The notes beneath the pieces are model-generated. The model worked only from the letters and a program-made list of their open reading frames with translations, was not told where the DNA came from and searched no databases. The translations under genes were made by a program, and so were the position numbers. Positions 38,579 through 47,040 of a DNA stretch of 64,000 nucleotides are shown here, piece after piece. The stretch's first letter is position 1, and every line of letters begins with the position of its first letter. Origin of the DNA: Glutamicibacter sp. JL.03c (lineage in GTDB: Bacteria; Actinomycetota; Actinomycetes; Actinomycetales; Micrococcaceae); contig NZ_CP107575.1 in assembly GCF_025854375.1 (NCBI RefSeq), forward strand, positions 2,418,001 through 2,482,000. The letters are read 5' to 3'.

Positions 38579-38593
38579 AACTATTGCTGTACC

Positions 38594-38638
38594 GAATCAC
38601 ACCTGAACCCTGCTGGGGCTTGGGTGTGATTCTGCTTT
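38594..38638 (+). terminator. Terminator of the thyA-folA operon
   Basis: GAATCACACC (38594-38603) pairs with GGTGTGATTC (38623-38632), followed by TGCTTTAA. It lies 15 bases after the small membrane protein gene. Confidence 0.78.
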
Positions 38639-38690
38639 AACTGCTGTAACGAACCGGGCTCCAGGCCCTGATGAGCCCTACGATGGAGAC

Positions 38691-39809
38691 ATGACTTCAT
38701 CTGTTGGTTTTGTAGGTTACCGTGGCATGGTTGGCTCCGTGCTGATGCAGCGCATGCTCGACGAGGGCGACTTTGCGCAGATCGATCCGGTATTTTTCTC
38801 CACGTCGAATGCCGGCGGCCAAGCACCTTCCTTCGCTGAAGGCGCTGGCGCACTCGAGGATGCTCATGACATCCAGACGCTCTCGAAGCTGCCGATTATC
38901 GTAACTGCCCAGGGCGGCGACTACACCTCCAAGGTCCATGCAGAACTGCGCAAGACCGGCTGGGATGGCCTGTGGATCGACGCAGCATCCACGCTGCGCA
39001 TGAACGACGACTCGGTGATCGTCCTGGACCCGGTGAACCGCAATGTCATCGAGCAGTCCCTGGCCTCCGGAGTGAAGAACTTCGTCGGCGGCAACTGCAC
39101 CGTATCGTGCATGCTCATGGGCCTGGGCGGCCTGTTCAAGAACAACCTGGTTGAGTGGGGCACCGCAATGACCTACCAGGCTGCTTCCGGCGGCGGCGCC
39201 CGCCACATGCGCGAGCTGCTCACCCAGTTCGGCGACATCAACGCTTCGGTAGCTTCCGAGCTGGCCGACCCGGCCAGCGCCATCCTGGAGATCGACCGCA
39301 AGGTGCTCGAAACCCAGCGCGGCCACCTGGATGCCGCGCAGTTCGGCGTCCCGCTCGGCGGCTCGCTGATCCCATGGATCGATGCCGATCTGGGCAATGG
39401 CCAGTCCCGCGAAGAGTGGAAGGCCGGCATGGAAACCAACAAGATCCTGCAGACTTCCGGCGAGGACCACATCATCATGGATGGCCTGTGCGTCCGCATC
39501 GGCGCCATGCGCTCGCACTCCCAGGCGCTGACCTTGAAGCTGAAGGAAGACCTTCCGGTAGCCGAGATCGAGTCGATCCTGGCCGCGGATAACGAGTGGG
39601 CCAAGGTCATTCCGAATGAAAAGGAAGCGACCATGAACCAGCTGACTCCGGTCGCAGCCTCCGGCACCTTGGACATCCCGGTAGGCCGCATCCGCAAGCT
39701 GGAAATGGGCCCCGAGTACATCTCGGCCTTCACCGTCGGCGACCAGCTGCTGTGGGGTGCCGCAGAGCCTCTGCGCCGCATGCTGGCCATCGCCCAGGGC
39801 CGCCTCTAG
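38691..39809 (+). CDS. asd: Aspartate-semialdehyde dehydrogenase, E. coli type
   Basis: The 372-residue enzyme reduces aspartyl phosphate in the lysine/threonine/methionine pathway. Its sequence follows the E. coli Asd closely: [18 protein letters not shown] at the start, [12 protein letters not shown] with catalytic Cys136, [19 protein letters not shown] and [21 protein letters not shown] at the end. Corynebacterial and mycobacterial enzymes are shorter and of another subgroup. It stands alone rather than next to lysC. The ATG has no strong ribosome-binding site; GGAGAC precedes it. Confidence 0.96.
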   Translation: MTSSVGFVGYRGMVGSVLMQRMLDEGDFAQIDPVFFSTSNAGGQAPSFAEGAGALEDAHDIQTLSKLPIIVTAQGGDYTSKVHAELRKTGWDGLWIDAASTLRMNDDSVIVLDPVNRNVIEQSLASGVKNFVGGNCTVSCMLMGLGGLFKNNLVEWGTAMTYQAASGGGARHMRELLTQFGDINASVASELADPASAILEIDRKVLETQRGHLDAAQFGVPLGGSLIPWIDADLGNGQSREEWKAGMETNKILQTSGEDHIIMDGLCVRIGAMRSHSQALTLKLKEDLPVAEIESILAADNEWAKVIPNEKEATMNQLTPVAASGTLDIPVGRIRKLEMGPEYISAFTVGDQLLWGAAEPLRRMLAIAQGRL

Positions 39810-39828
39810 CCCCAGGCACTGAGTCAAT

Positions 39829-39874
39829 CCCAAGGGCCGGTAGCGAACAGAAATGTTCGGTACCGGCCCTTGGG
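39829..39874 (+). terminator. Terminator between asd and an acetyltransferase gene
   Basis: A perfect 14-bp outer stem (39829-39842 with 39861-39874) continues after a mismatch into five more pairs. It lies between convergent genes and may stop both transcripts. T-runs are weak. Confidence 0.75.
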
Positions 39875-39889
39875 CGTTGCCGCGCCTGT

Positions 39890-40420
39890 TCAGGCAGCTG
39901 GCGAGTGTTCGTGGCGAAGCAATGAATAGATGGCTTGGTCATGCCAGGCGCCATCGCGCCACTGCGACTGCCGGATCAGCCCTTCGCGGAAGAAGCCCAG
40001 TTTCTCCAGGCAACGCTGCTCCGCGATGTTCTGCGCGGCGGTGGTCGCTTGGATCCGGTGGCGCGGATAATGCGCGAAGAGATAGTCGACCAGCAATCGC
40101 TGGGCTTCGGTTCCAAAACCTCGGCCCCGGTGCTGCGCGAACAGCCCGATGGCGATCTCCCAGCAAGCTGAGGTATTGGCACGTCCCCAGCTGGTGATGC
40201 TGAACCAATCCACCTTGCCGATGGTTTCCTCCCCAAGGCAGATAGCCAGGGCCCCGTCGTTGCTGCCGATGAATTGGTCCTGGGCCAGCCGGGTGCGCAG
40301 CTTGTTGGTATCCCAGAATCCGAACCATTGCGAGGCGCTGGCACCTTCAAGGGATTGGAAGTTCTCCTCGACGAGCTCGATGTCGTGCTCAGTGAGTTTG
40401 CGCAAGGATAGTTCTGGCAT
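39890..40420 (-). CDS. GNAT acetyltransferase, RimJ/RimL type
   Basis: The 176-residue protein has the pattern of RimJ/RimL-like acetyltransferases: WEIAIGLFAQHRGRGFGTEAQ near 91-111 and HRIQATTAAQNIAEQRCLEKLGF near 123-145. ATG 40420 is chosen because GAGGGG lies seven bases upstream; an in-frame GTG at 40435 overlaps that site. Substrate unknown. It follows murB by 45 bases. Confidence 0.85.
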   Translation of the reverse strand: MPELSLRKLTEHDIELVEENFQSLEGASASQWFGFWDTNKLRTRLAQDQFIGSNDGALAICLGEETIGKVDWFSITSWGRANTSACWEIAIGLFAQHRGRGFGTEAQRLLVDYLFAHYPRHRIQATTAAQNIAEQRCLEKLGFFREGLIRQSQWRDGAWHDQAIYSLLRHEHSPAA

Positions 40421-40465
40421 CTTATCGCCCCTCACTGCGGGCCTGTCGACCGCACCGCTATGCTC

Positions 40466-41536
40466 TTAAAGCTCCACGCCGATCAGCAGCGGCTCATTCA
40501 CCAGTACAATCCCGAAACGTTCTTGCACCCCGGCGCGCACGGCACGTGCAATAGCCACGATATCCGCGGCCCCAGCCTCGCCGCGGTTGGTGATGGCCAG
40601 GGTGTGCTTGGTGGACAGCGAGGCGCGGCCCTGCGCCACGGGGTACCCGTCGGTCCCCTCCAGCCCGTAGCCCTTGGCGAAGCCTGCCTGATCGATCAGC
40701 CACGCGGCCGACAGCTTCACCAGGCCTTCTTGCGACACCGGGTAGTTCGGGGCATTTTCGGGCAAACGCTCGAGCACCGAAGCATCGACGATCGGATTGG
40801 TGAAGAATGAGCCGGTGGAGTGCGAGTCCGCATCCTTGGGGTCATAGACCATGCCCTTGGACCGGCGCAGTTCCAGAACCGTCTGGCGCACCAGGAGCGC
40901 ATCGGCGCGCTCGCCTGCTTCCACCTCCAAGCGGCGGGCCAGCTCGGCATAGCGGATGGGCGCTGAAAGGCTCTCGCGCTCCAGCAGGAAGGCCACTTCC
41001 AGGACCACGTAGCGCGGCGAGCCGTTGGTGCTGGTCCGCTTGATCACCGAGTCGCGGTAGGCGAATTCCAGCTGGCTGTTATCCAGTTTGAGCACCTGGC
41101 TGCTCTGGCGGTCATAAACCCGGACCCACGCCAGGGTCTGCGAAACATCAGCCCCGTAGGCGCCGACGTTCTGCACCGGGGTCGCGCCGGTGCACCCCGG
41201 GATTCCAGAGAGCGCTTCAAGGCCGCTCAGCCCTTGGACGAGGCTGTACTCGACGGTGGCGTCCCAGCTTTCGCCGGCGGCCGCACGAAGCAATACCTTG
41301 CCTGATGGCTGCTCATCGAGGTGGAGGCCCCGGGTGGCGATCTGGATGGCTATGCCCGGGTAGCCCTCGTCGCTGATCACCAGGTTGGAGCCTCCGCCAA
41401 TCAGCAAGACATCGGCTCCGGCGCTATCGGCAACGGCCACGGCCTGGGCGAGTTCGGCTTCGCTCGTGGCGGTGACCAGCTGCTGCGCCGGGCCGCCAAC
41501 GCGGGTTGTAGTCAGGTTTTTCAGCATTGATTCCAT
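40466..41536 (-). CDS. murB: UDP-N-acetylenolpyruvoylglucosamine reductase
   Basis: The 356-residue FAD enzyme completes UDP-MurNAc synthesis. FAD-binding motifs LLIGGGSNLVISDEG near 44-58 and LSGIPGCTGATPVQNVGAYG near 108-127 are clear. The catalytic serine is in STGSFFTNPI. The conserved C-terminal NEPLLIG holds the glutamate. The ATG at 41536 has an alternative at the fourth codon. It lies 44 bases downstream of an MFS gene on the same strand. Confidence 0.97.
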   Translation of the reverse strand: MESMLKNLTTTRVGGPAQQLVTATSEAELAQAVAVADSAGADVLLIGGGSNLVISDEGYPGIAIQIATRGLHLDEQPSGKVLLRAAAGESWDATVEYSLVQGLSGLEALSGIPGCTGATPVQNVGAYGADVSQTLAWVRVYDRQSSQVLKLDNSQLEFAYRDSVIKRTSTNGSPRYVVLEVAFLLERESLSAPIRYAELARRLEVEAGERADALLVRQTVLELRRSKGMVYDPKDADSHSTGSFFTNPIVDASVLERLPENAPNYPVSQEGLVKLSAAWLIDQAGFAKGYGLEGTDGYPVAQGRASLSTKHTLAITNRGEAGAADIVAIARAVRAGVQERFGIVLVNEPLLIGVEL

Positions 41537-41580
41537 GTACTTTCAGTGTCGAGGCCTTGGCGTGCGCCCAGGTCAACAGT

Positions 41581-42780
41581 CTAGTTCTCGGGACGTTCTT
41601 CGTGCGGATATCCTGCCGTATTCGAGGAGAGGATGAACGCCACAATGATCAGCAGGGAGATGGAGCCCAGGGCAGGCAGCAGGCCGATGGCATGCGCCAG
41701 CAGGCCCAATAGCGGCGGGCCGCCGAGGAAGGCGCCGTATCCGATGGTGGAGACCACCGCGACACGTGTCGCGGCGTGCAGCGGATCGTCGGAGGCCGCG
41801 CTCATGGCCAGCGGGAAGGTCAAGGCAACGCCCATGCCCCAGATGGCCAATGCGATGAAGGCCAGCGGCAGGTTCTGGCCGAAGGCGAACAGCAGGACCC
41901 CGATGAAGGCGCAAATGGCGCTTGCCCGGATCATGACGACACGGCCAAGGCGCAGGATCAAATCGCCGGAGAGCAGCCGGGTCAAGGTCATCGCGGTGAC
42001 GAACACGCCGTAGCCGATGGCTCCGGTCGCTTCGCTGGTCCGGTACCCGTCGGCCAGTGCCAACGCGACCCAGTCCCCAGCGGCGCCTTCGGCGAGCGCC
42101 ATGCCCAAAACCAGCACACCGAGCAGCACGGTCTGCGGTTCGGTCCAGGCGCGCTTGAGCGATGGCCCGTTGGTGGTGCGCGGGGTGCGGCTGTGGTCTT
42201 CGCCGAAGTACCGGGAGCTGTAGAGCACGGTGCCGATGATGATCAGGCCGATTAGCCCAAAGTGGTACTGCAGCGGCAAGCCCAGGCCGGCGGCCAGCGC
42301 GCCGATCCCGGCGCCGATCACGGTTCCGATCGAGAAGAATCCATGCAGGGCAGGCATGATGCTTTTGCCCAGGGCCCGCTCCATGGCCGCGCCTTGGACG
42401 TTGGAGGCGACATTCCACGAGGCGGTACCCAGGCCCTGGGTGAACAGGAAGATCCCGCAGGCCAGGGTGCTTCCCAGCACTCCGGTGCTTAGGCCCACCA
42501 GCAGCAGGGATCCGCCGCCGATGGTCGCGGCAATGCGCATGACGTTGGCAGCGCCCAAGCGCAGCACCAGCTGGCCGGAGACCGAGACGGACAAGAAGGA
42601 TCCTGCGCTCATGCACAGCAGGAGCAGTCCGACGTTGGCGTGGTCCAGGCCAAGTGCGTCGCGCACTGCCGGCAGCCGTGAGACCAAGGCGGAGATCAGC
42701 AGTCCGCTGGCGAGGTAGGCAGCCATCAACGCGTTGCGCCAGTGGGTCACGGGCGGCTGCGCAGTACCGGTTGGGTGCAT
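41581..42780 (-). CDS. MFS transporter
   Basis: The 399-residue protein has about twelve membrane segments and a pattern like the FucP/YbjJ-type major facilitator group, for example LVSRLPAVRDALGLDHANVGLLLL near 30-53. The ATG at 42780 begins two bases after the MaoC gene stop. A longer frame starting at 42807 would overlap that gene. Substrate unknown; context with cell-wall and acyl enzymes does not define it. Confidence 0.85.
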   Translation of the reverse strand: MHPTGTAQPPVTHWRNALMAAYLASGLLISALVSRLPAVRDALGLDHANVGLLLLCMSAGSFLSVSVSGQLVLRLGAANVMRIAATIGGGSLLLVGLSTGVLGSTLACGIFLFTQGLGTASWNVASNVQGAAMERALGKSIMPALHGFFSIGTVIGAGIGALAAGLGLPLQYHFGLIGLIIIGTVLYSSRYFGEDHSRTPRTTNGPSLKRAWTEPQTVLLGVLVLGMALAEGAAGDWVALALADGYRTSEATGAIGYGVFVTAMTLTRLLSGDLILRLGRVVMIRASAICAFIGVLLFAFGQNLPLAFIALAIWGMGVALTFPLAMSAASDDPLHAATRVAVVSTIGYGAFLGGPPLLGLLAHAIGLLPALGSISLLIIVAFILSSNTAGYPHEERPEN

Positions 42781-42782
42781 TA

Positions 42783-43223
42783 TTAGAGCTGCACCACTGC
42801 CTGGCACTTGAGCAGCACCTTGCTGTCATTGGCGGTGACGGCCAAATCGATGCGTGCGGTGCGCTTCTCGCTATCCAGGGAGCCGACCTTGCCCTCGACA
42901 AGAATGCTGGTGCCTTCGAAGTCGCTCGGGTTGCTGCCTTCTGGGTCTTCGACCACTACTGGCTTGGTGAAGCGCGTCTGGTAGTCGATGATGGCTCCGG
43001 GGTTACCGACCCACTGCGAGACCAGGTCGATGACCGAGCCCATGGTGAACATCCCGTGGGCAATCACCGATGGGAGCTCTACCTCTTTGGCGAAGCGTTC
43101 GTTCCAGTGGATGGGGTTGAAGTCCCCGGAGGCACCCGCGTAGCGCACGAGGTCCGCGCGGTTGGCCTGAACGGTGTGGGAACCGATGACCGCTCCCTTT
43201 TCAAGGCTTTCGAAGTCGATCAT
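42783..43223 (-). CDS. MaoC-type hydratase subunit (HadB-like)
   Basis: The 146-residue hot-dog protein carries the hydratase motif YAGASGDFNPIHWNERFAK with the catalytic Asp and His, followed by VIAHGMFTMG. It resembles HadB of mycobacterial FAS-II, the catalytic half of a (3R)-hydroxyacyl-ACP dehydratase. The partner subunit lies two bases upstream. Mycolic acids are not expected in Micrococcaceae, so the acyl substrate is open. Confidence 0.9.
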   Translation of the reverse strand: MIDFESLEKGAVIGSHTVQANRADLVRYAGASGDFNPIHWNERFAKEVELPSVIAHGMFTMGSVIDLVSQWVGNPGAIIDYQTRFTKPVVVEDPEGSNPSDFEGTSILVEGKVGSLDSEKRTARIDLAVTANDSKVLLKCQAVVQL

Positions 43224-43225
43224 GC

Positions 43226-43672
43226 TTAGTCCTCAGCTCGTACCAATAGCGATGAAATGGTGGTGGCGACCTTGTCGCCGGCCACGGTGGCAATTTCGGC
43301 GCGGGTGGTGATCATGGCGCCGGCGCCCATTTCGCGGACCTGGTCGACATGCAGTTCTGCCACCAGTTCGTCTCCGGCCACAATCGGACGGTGGTGGGTG
43401 AAGCGCTGGTCAGCGTGCACCACGCGGGAGAAGTCGATGCCGGAGGCCGGGTCGGCGATCAGCTGCGCATCGGCGCGCTGGGCGATGATGATGGCGAAGG
43501 TCGGCGGAGCGACAACATCTGAGTAGCCCAGTTCCTGGGCGGCCTGCACATCGAAGTGGGCTGGCGACGTGGCCTTGGTGGCGTGCGCGAATTCGCGGAT
43601 CTTTTCTCGTCCTACCTGGTAGGACTCGCCGGCGGGGAAGACGCGCCCCACCAGTTCGGGATTGATGCCCAT
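43226..43672 (-). CDS. MaoC N-terminal-type dehydratase subunit (HadA-like)
   Basis: The 148-residue partner resembles HadA/UPF0336 proteins: YQVGREKIREFAHATKATSPAHFD near 19-42 and VAPPTFAIII near 54-63. It lacks the catalytic Asp-His hydratase motif and probably provides the substrate-binding half of a heterodimer with the next gene. murB-associated had genes are conserved in many actinobacteria. Confidence 0.9.
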   Translation of the reverse strand: MGINPELVGRVFPAGESYQVGREKIREFAHATKATSPAHFDVQAAQELGYSDVVAPPTFAIIIAQRADAQLIADPASGIDFSRVVHADQRFTHHRPIVAGDELVAELHVDQVREMGAGAMITTRAEIATVAGDKVATTISSLLVRAED

Positions 43673-43767
43673 GGATTCTCCTGAACGTTGTTATATCTGA
43701 AGATGACGTGCTGCAGCGGGGGTTCTTTGCCGTGGCCCGCCATTTGCCGTGTGGCCTTGGCTGAAAC

Positions 43768-44043
43768 CTATTGTGCGTCGTCGGCCGAGCGCTTGGGGGC
43801 GCGTGGAGCGGCCAGTCCGTTCTCGATGCGCCATTGGCGGGCATCCTTGGCGCGGACAACCATGCCGGCGATATGGCAGAGCATGCCCACGAGCATGATG
43901 CCGATCGCGGTGTATACCGTAGGCAAGGATGGAATGTTAGCTCCGATGATCGCCAGGATGATGCCGATTCCCATAATGGCCATAGCCGTGAAGACGAGCT
44001 TCTTATAGCGCGGTGAGGCCGCTTCCCAAGGAGTGTTGGTCAT
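43768..44043 (-). CDS. Small two-helix membrane protein
   Basis: This 91-residue protein has two hydrophobic segments (about 16-36 and 44-63) and a basic tail ending in RAPKRSADDAQ. It resembles small actinobacterial proteins of the DUF3188 kind, but I am not certain. It precedes the had genes on the same strand with a 95-base gap. Confidence 0.75.
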   Translation of the reverse strand: MTNTPWEAASPRYKKLVFTAMAIMGIGIILAIIGANIPSLPTVYTAIGIMLVGMLCHIAGMVVRAKDARQWRIENGLAAPRAPKRSADDAQ

Positions 44044-44133
44044 GGATTCAAGTCTAGTTCAGCCCGCGCTTCAGCACTCAATGGCAATGCTGCATTTCCC
44101 CGTGACTCCACCAACAGGACATCTTTGGGGTTC

Positions 44134-45078
44134 TCAGAAAAGGGCCGACTGTTCTTCCTGGAATTCCCCGCGCTCCTCTGCGAGGTCCACCTGCCGGGTT
44201 TTGAGCTCGGCGGCATCAAGCAGGCGCAAGGTCGTGCCTTCTCCGCTGTCGGCCATGATGCTTTGGCCCAGCACCCCGCGGATACGCAGCTTGTGCCGGG
44301 ATCCCGCCACAGGCGCGGTCCAGGCATGCAGTGTTCGGTCGTTCCAGGCATCAATCACGGGGCGGGCGAAGCCGGGCTGCTCCCACGGCTCGTCCCGCAG
44401 CTGGACCCCATAGGTGTCCATACCGCGTTGGGCAGCCAGGAAGTCACGTGCCTGGTTCGCTGCCTGCTGGTTGATGGCGTCAAGCTGCTGGTAGTCCAGA
44501 TCCCAGCCGACTAGTCCCTTGATCTTGGATTTTTGCCGCACCTGCTGGCTCAAGCCAACATGTTCCGTCACGAGGTCTTCCAGGACTCGGATGGCGGTGC
44601 CGTCGTTGGCACGCGCGATATAGCGGGCAATCACCGCACCCTGCTGCGCCAAGCGGGTCCATTGGCTTTGGGTCGAGGTGGTTCCGACTTTGGTGGCGCC
44701 GTGGGCGAAGCTGGCAATATACAGGAAATGCGGTTGTTCCAGGTATTTTCGCATACCTTCGGGGGCTTCACCGGTCTTGTGGAAGTGGTGCATGAATTTG
44801 GAGTGGTCCAACCGACGACAGCTCTCGCACTGGGTGCCGGTACGCAGGGCCTTGGTTTTGGGGCAGGGAAGGACATTGCGAGAACCATCGCCATTCATGG
44901 TGATGTAGCCGAGGCAGAATTTCATCTCCCCGACTTCCACGCTCAGCGAGCGGTTCTGTTCAAGGTACTCGGTCCTCCAGTTCTCCGCGGTACGCAGCCG
45001 AAGCATCGGAGCAGGTTCATGTTGCGAAAAGCTGATGCCGTGGCAGAGCTGCCGGGAAACGCTAGCGAGTTCCATCAA
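44134..45078 (-). CDS. DUF2797 family protein
   Basis: The 314-residue protein has cysteines spaced as in a metal-binding centre: CLGY near 55, LPCPKTKALRTGTQCESC near 70-87. A GIY-like central run follows (FLYIASFAHGATKVGTTS near 117), which recalls a GIY-YIG nuclease-type fold. These features match the uncharacterised DUF2797 family. No function is assigned. It lies between a membrane protein and the siderophore importer on the same strand. Confidence 0.8.
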   Translation of the reverse strand: MMELASVSRQLCHGISFSQHEPAPMLRLRTAENWRTEYLEQNRSLSVEVGEMKFCLGYITMNGDGSRNVLPCPKTKALRTGTQCESCRRLDHSKFMHHFHKTGEAPEGMRKYLEQPHFLYIASFAHGATKVGTTSTQSQWTRLAQQGAVIARYIARANDGTAIRVLEDLVTEHVGLSQQVRQKSKIKGLVGWDLDYQQLDAINQQAANQARDFLAAQRGMDTYGVQLRDEPWEQPGFARPVIDAWNDRTLHAWTAPVAGSRHKLRIRGVLGQSIMADSGEGTTLRLLDAAELKTRQVDLAEERGEFQEEQSALF

Positions 45079-45127
45079 TACCTTCCTGAAGTTACCCCTC
45101 CAACCTTAGGGCACGCCGCAGTGTCGG

Positions 45128-45940
45128 CTACAGCCCGGCTTGCTCCAGCATGTGGTGGCGTCCTGCTGGCAGGATCAGCGGTTTGAGCGTGCTCGGGTCG
45201 GCAATTACCTGGCAATGCAGCCCGAACACTTCATGGACTACCTGGGCCGTGAGGATTTCTTCAGGCTTGCCCTGGGCGCGGATCGATCCGTCACGCAAGG
45301 CGATGAGGTGATCCGAGTAGCGGGCCGCCAGGTTCAAGTCGTGCAGCACCATCACCACGGTCGTCCCGCGTTGCCGGTTCAAGTCGGTGAGCAGATCCAG
45401 CACATCCAGCTGGTGGCTGACATCCAGGAAGGTGGTGGGCTCATCAAGCAGGAGGGTCTCGGTGCCCTGGGCCAAGGCCATGGCGATCCAGACCCGCTGG
45501 CGCTGGCCCCCGGAGAGCTCGTCCACCGGGCGGTCGGCTAATTCCACGGTGCTGGTGACTTCGAGGGCTTCGGCCACCGCGGCGTCGTCGTCCTTGCTCC
45601 AACGGGCGAAAATCCCCTGATGAGGTTGGCGGCCACGGCCCACGAGGTCCGCCACGGTGATGCCTTCCGGTGCGATGGGGTTTTGCGGCAGCAGGCCGAG
45701 CATCTTGGCCAGGGCCTTGGGCTGCATCCGGTGGATGTCTTTGCCGTCTAGAAGCACCTGCCCGGCTTTGGGGCGCAACAGCCTGGACATGGAGCGCAAG
45801 AGGGTGGATTTGCCGCAGGCGTTGGGCCCGACAATGCAGCTGATCTCGCCGGACGGGATAGCCAGTTCCAGGCCGTCGATGATGGTGCGTTCGCCGTATC
45901 CGACCTGCAGGTCTTGGACAGCCAGTTCACGAGGTGGCAT
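45128..45940 (-). CDS. Iron-siderophore ABC transporter, ATP-binding protein
   Basis: The 270-residue FecE/FepC-like ATPase has Walker A GPNACGKST near 38-46, the signature LSGGQRQR near 142-149 and Walker B LLLDEPTTFLD near 162. Its ATG overlaps the permease stop by one base. With two permeases and a lipoprotein upstream it completes a four-gene importer, presumably iron-regulated through the box at 49292. Confidence 0.95.
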   Translation of the reverse strand: MPPRELAVQDLQVGYGERTIIDGLELAIPSGEISCIVGPNACGKSTLLRSMSRLLRPKAGQVLLDGKDIHRMQPKALAKMLGLLPQNPIAPEGITVADLVGRGRQPHQGIFARWSKDDDAAVAEALEVTSTVELADRPVDELSGGQRQRVWIAMALAQGTETLLLDEPTTFLDVSHQLDVLDLLTDLNRQRGTTVVMVLHDLNLAARYSDHLIALRDGSIRAQGKPEEILTAQVVHEVFGLHCQVIADPSTLKPLILPAGRHHMLEQAGL

Positions 45941-47040
45941 TAGAGGGAGCCTCCAGCACGATTGGTTCGGGTGATGAGGTAGACCAGATACGGGGCACCG
46001 AGCACGCCGGTGATCACGCCCACCGGGAATCTGGTTCCCAAGAGGTATTGGCCGGCAAAATCCGCCACCAGCACGAGCAGCGCACCGATCAGAGCCGCCG
46101 GTATAAGCCTTGATCCGCGGGCCCCGACCAGCCGGTTGGCGATGGGGCCGGAGAGGAATGCCACGAACGCGATGGGGCCGGTGGCTGCGGTGGCGAAAGA
46201 GATCAGTCCGACGGCCGCCATGATCACCATGATCCGGGTGCGCTCTACCCTCGTGCCCAGGGCCGCCGCGGTGTCGTCGCCCATCTGAAGACTGTCCAGG
46301 TATCTTGTCTGGCTCAACAGCAACGGTCCGAGGATGCCCAGGGCGATCAGCGCGGGCAGGGTGTCAGCCCAGGTGCTGCCGTTCAGGCTCCCGGTAAGCC
46401 AGCGAGTGGCTTCTTGCAGGTCCCATTGCCCAGCCTGGGTCAGCACCCAGCTAATCAGCGATTCCAGCATCGCAGCTACGCCGATGCCAACCAGGATCAA
46501 CCGCGTACCGGCGGCCCCGCCCTTGTAGGAGAGCAGGTAGATCAGCGTTGCAATGACCAGCCCTGCCACGATGGCGAAAACGGAGACCACTGTGCCCGAG
46601 AGCGACAGGATGACAATCGCGAAGGCCGCCGCGGCGGAGGCGCCGGTACTGATGCCGATGACGTCGGGGCTGGCCAATGGATTGCGCAGCAAGGTCTGGA
46701 AGCTCACCCCGGCCAAGCCGAAGCTCAAGCCGGCCACCAGGGCCATGGCGGTACGCGGCAGCCGCAGGGTGCCGACGGTGAAACTCGCACCCGGGACCTT
46801 GTGGCCAAGGATCACTTGCCATACCTGGGCTGGTGAATAATTGGTCTGCCCCAGGCACAGGCTGGCTATGACCATGGCCAGCACCATCAAGCCGAGAATG
46901 GCAATGATAATCCTCCGTTCCCTGGTGCGTTGTCCGCGGGCATTGCGCAACTGGTTGATCAGGGTTGCGCGTTCGCCAGTGCTCGTGGTCAGCGCATGGG
47001 CCGTGGTCTGTGTTCCGGCTTGTGTGATAGATGTGTTCAC
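45940..47040 (-). CDS. Iron-siderophore ABC transporter permease (FecCD family)
   Basis: The 366-residue protein has about nine to ten membrane segments and the FecCD signatures VGTLRLPRTAMALVAGLSFGLAG near 90-112 and RNPLASPDVIGISTGA near 120-135. GTG 47040 is chosen because it overlaps the preceding permease stop (GTGA), a usual coupling arrangement. An in-frame extension to 47208 would lie inside that gene. Confidence 0.94.
   Translation of the reverse strand: MNTSITQAGTQTTAHALTTSTGERATLINQLRNARGQRTRERRIIIAILGLMVLAMVIASLCLGQTNYSPAQVWQVILGHKVPGASFTVGTLRLPRTAMALVAGLSFGLAGVSFQTLLRNPLASPDVIGISTGASAAAAFAIVILSLSGTVVSVFAIVAGLVIATLIYLLSYKGGAAGTRLILVGIGVAAMLESLISWVLTQAGQWDLQEATRWLTGSLNGSTWADTLPALIALGILGPLLLSQTRYLDSLQMGDDTAAALGTRVERTRIMVIMAAVGLISFATAATGPIAFVAFLSGPIANRLVGARGSRLIPAALIGALLVLVADFAGQYLLGTRFPVGVITGVLGAPYLVYLITRTNRAGGSL

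Noticed and set aside
41573-42901. 442-codon minus-strand frame overlapping the MFS gene in another phase
   Set aside because: Its translation is Arg/Pro-rich without membrane segments or motifs; the 399-residue MFS frame is the coding one.
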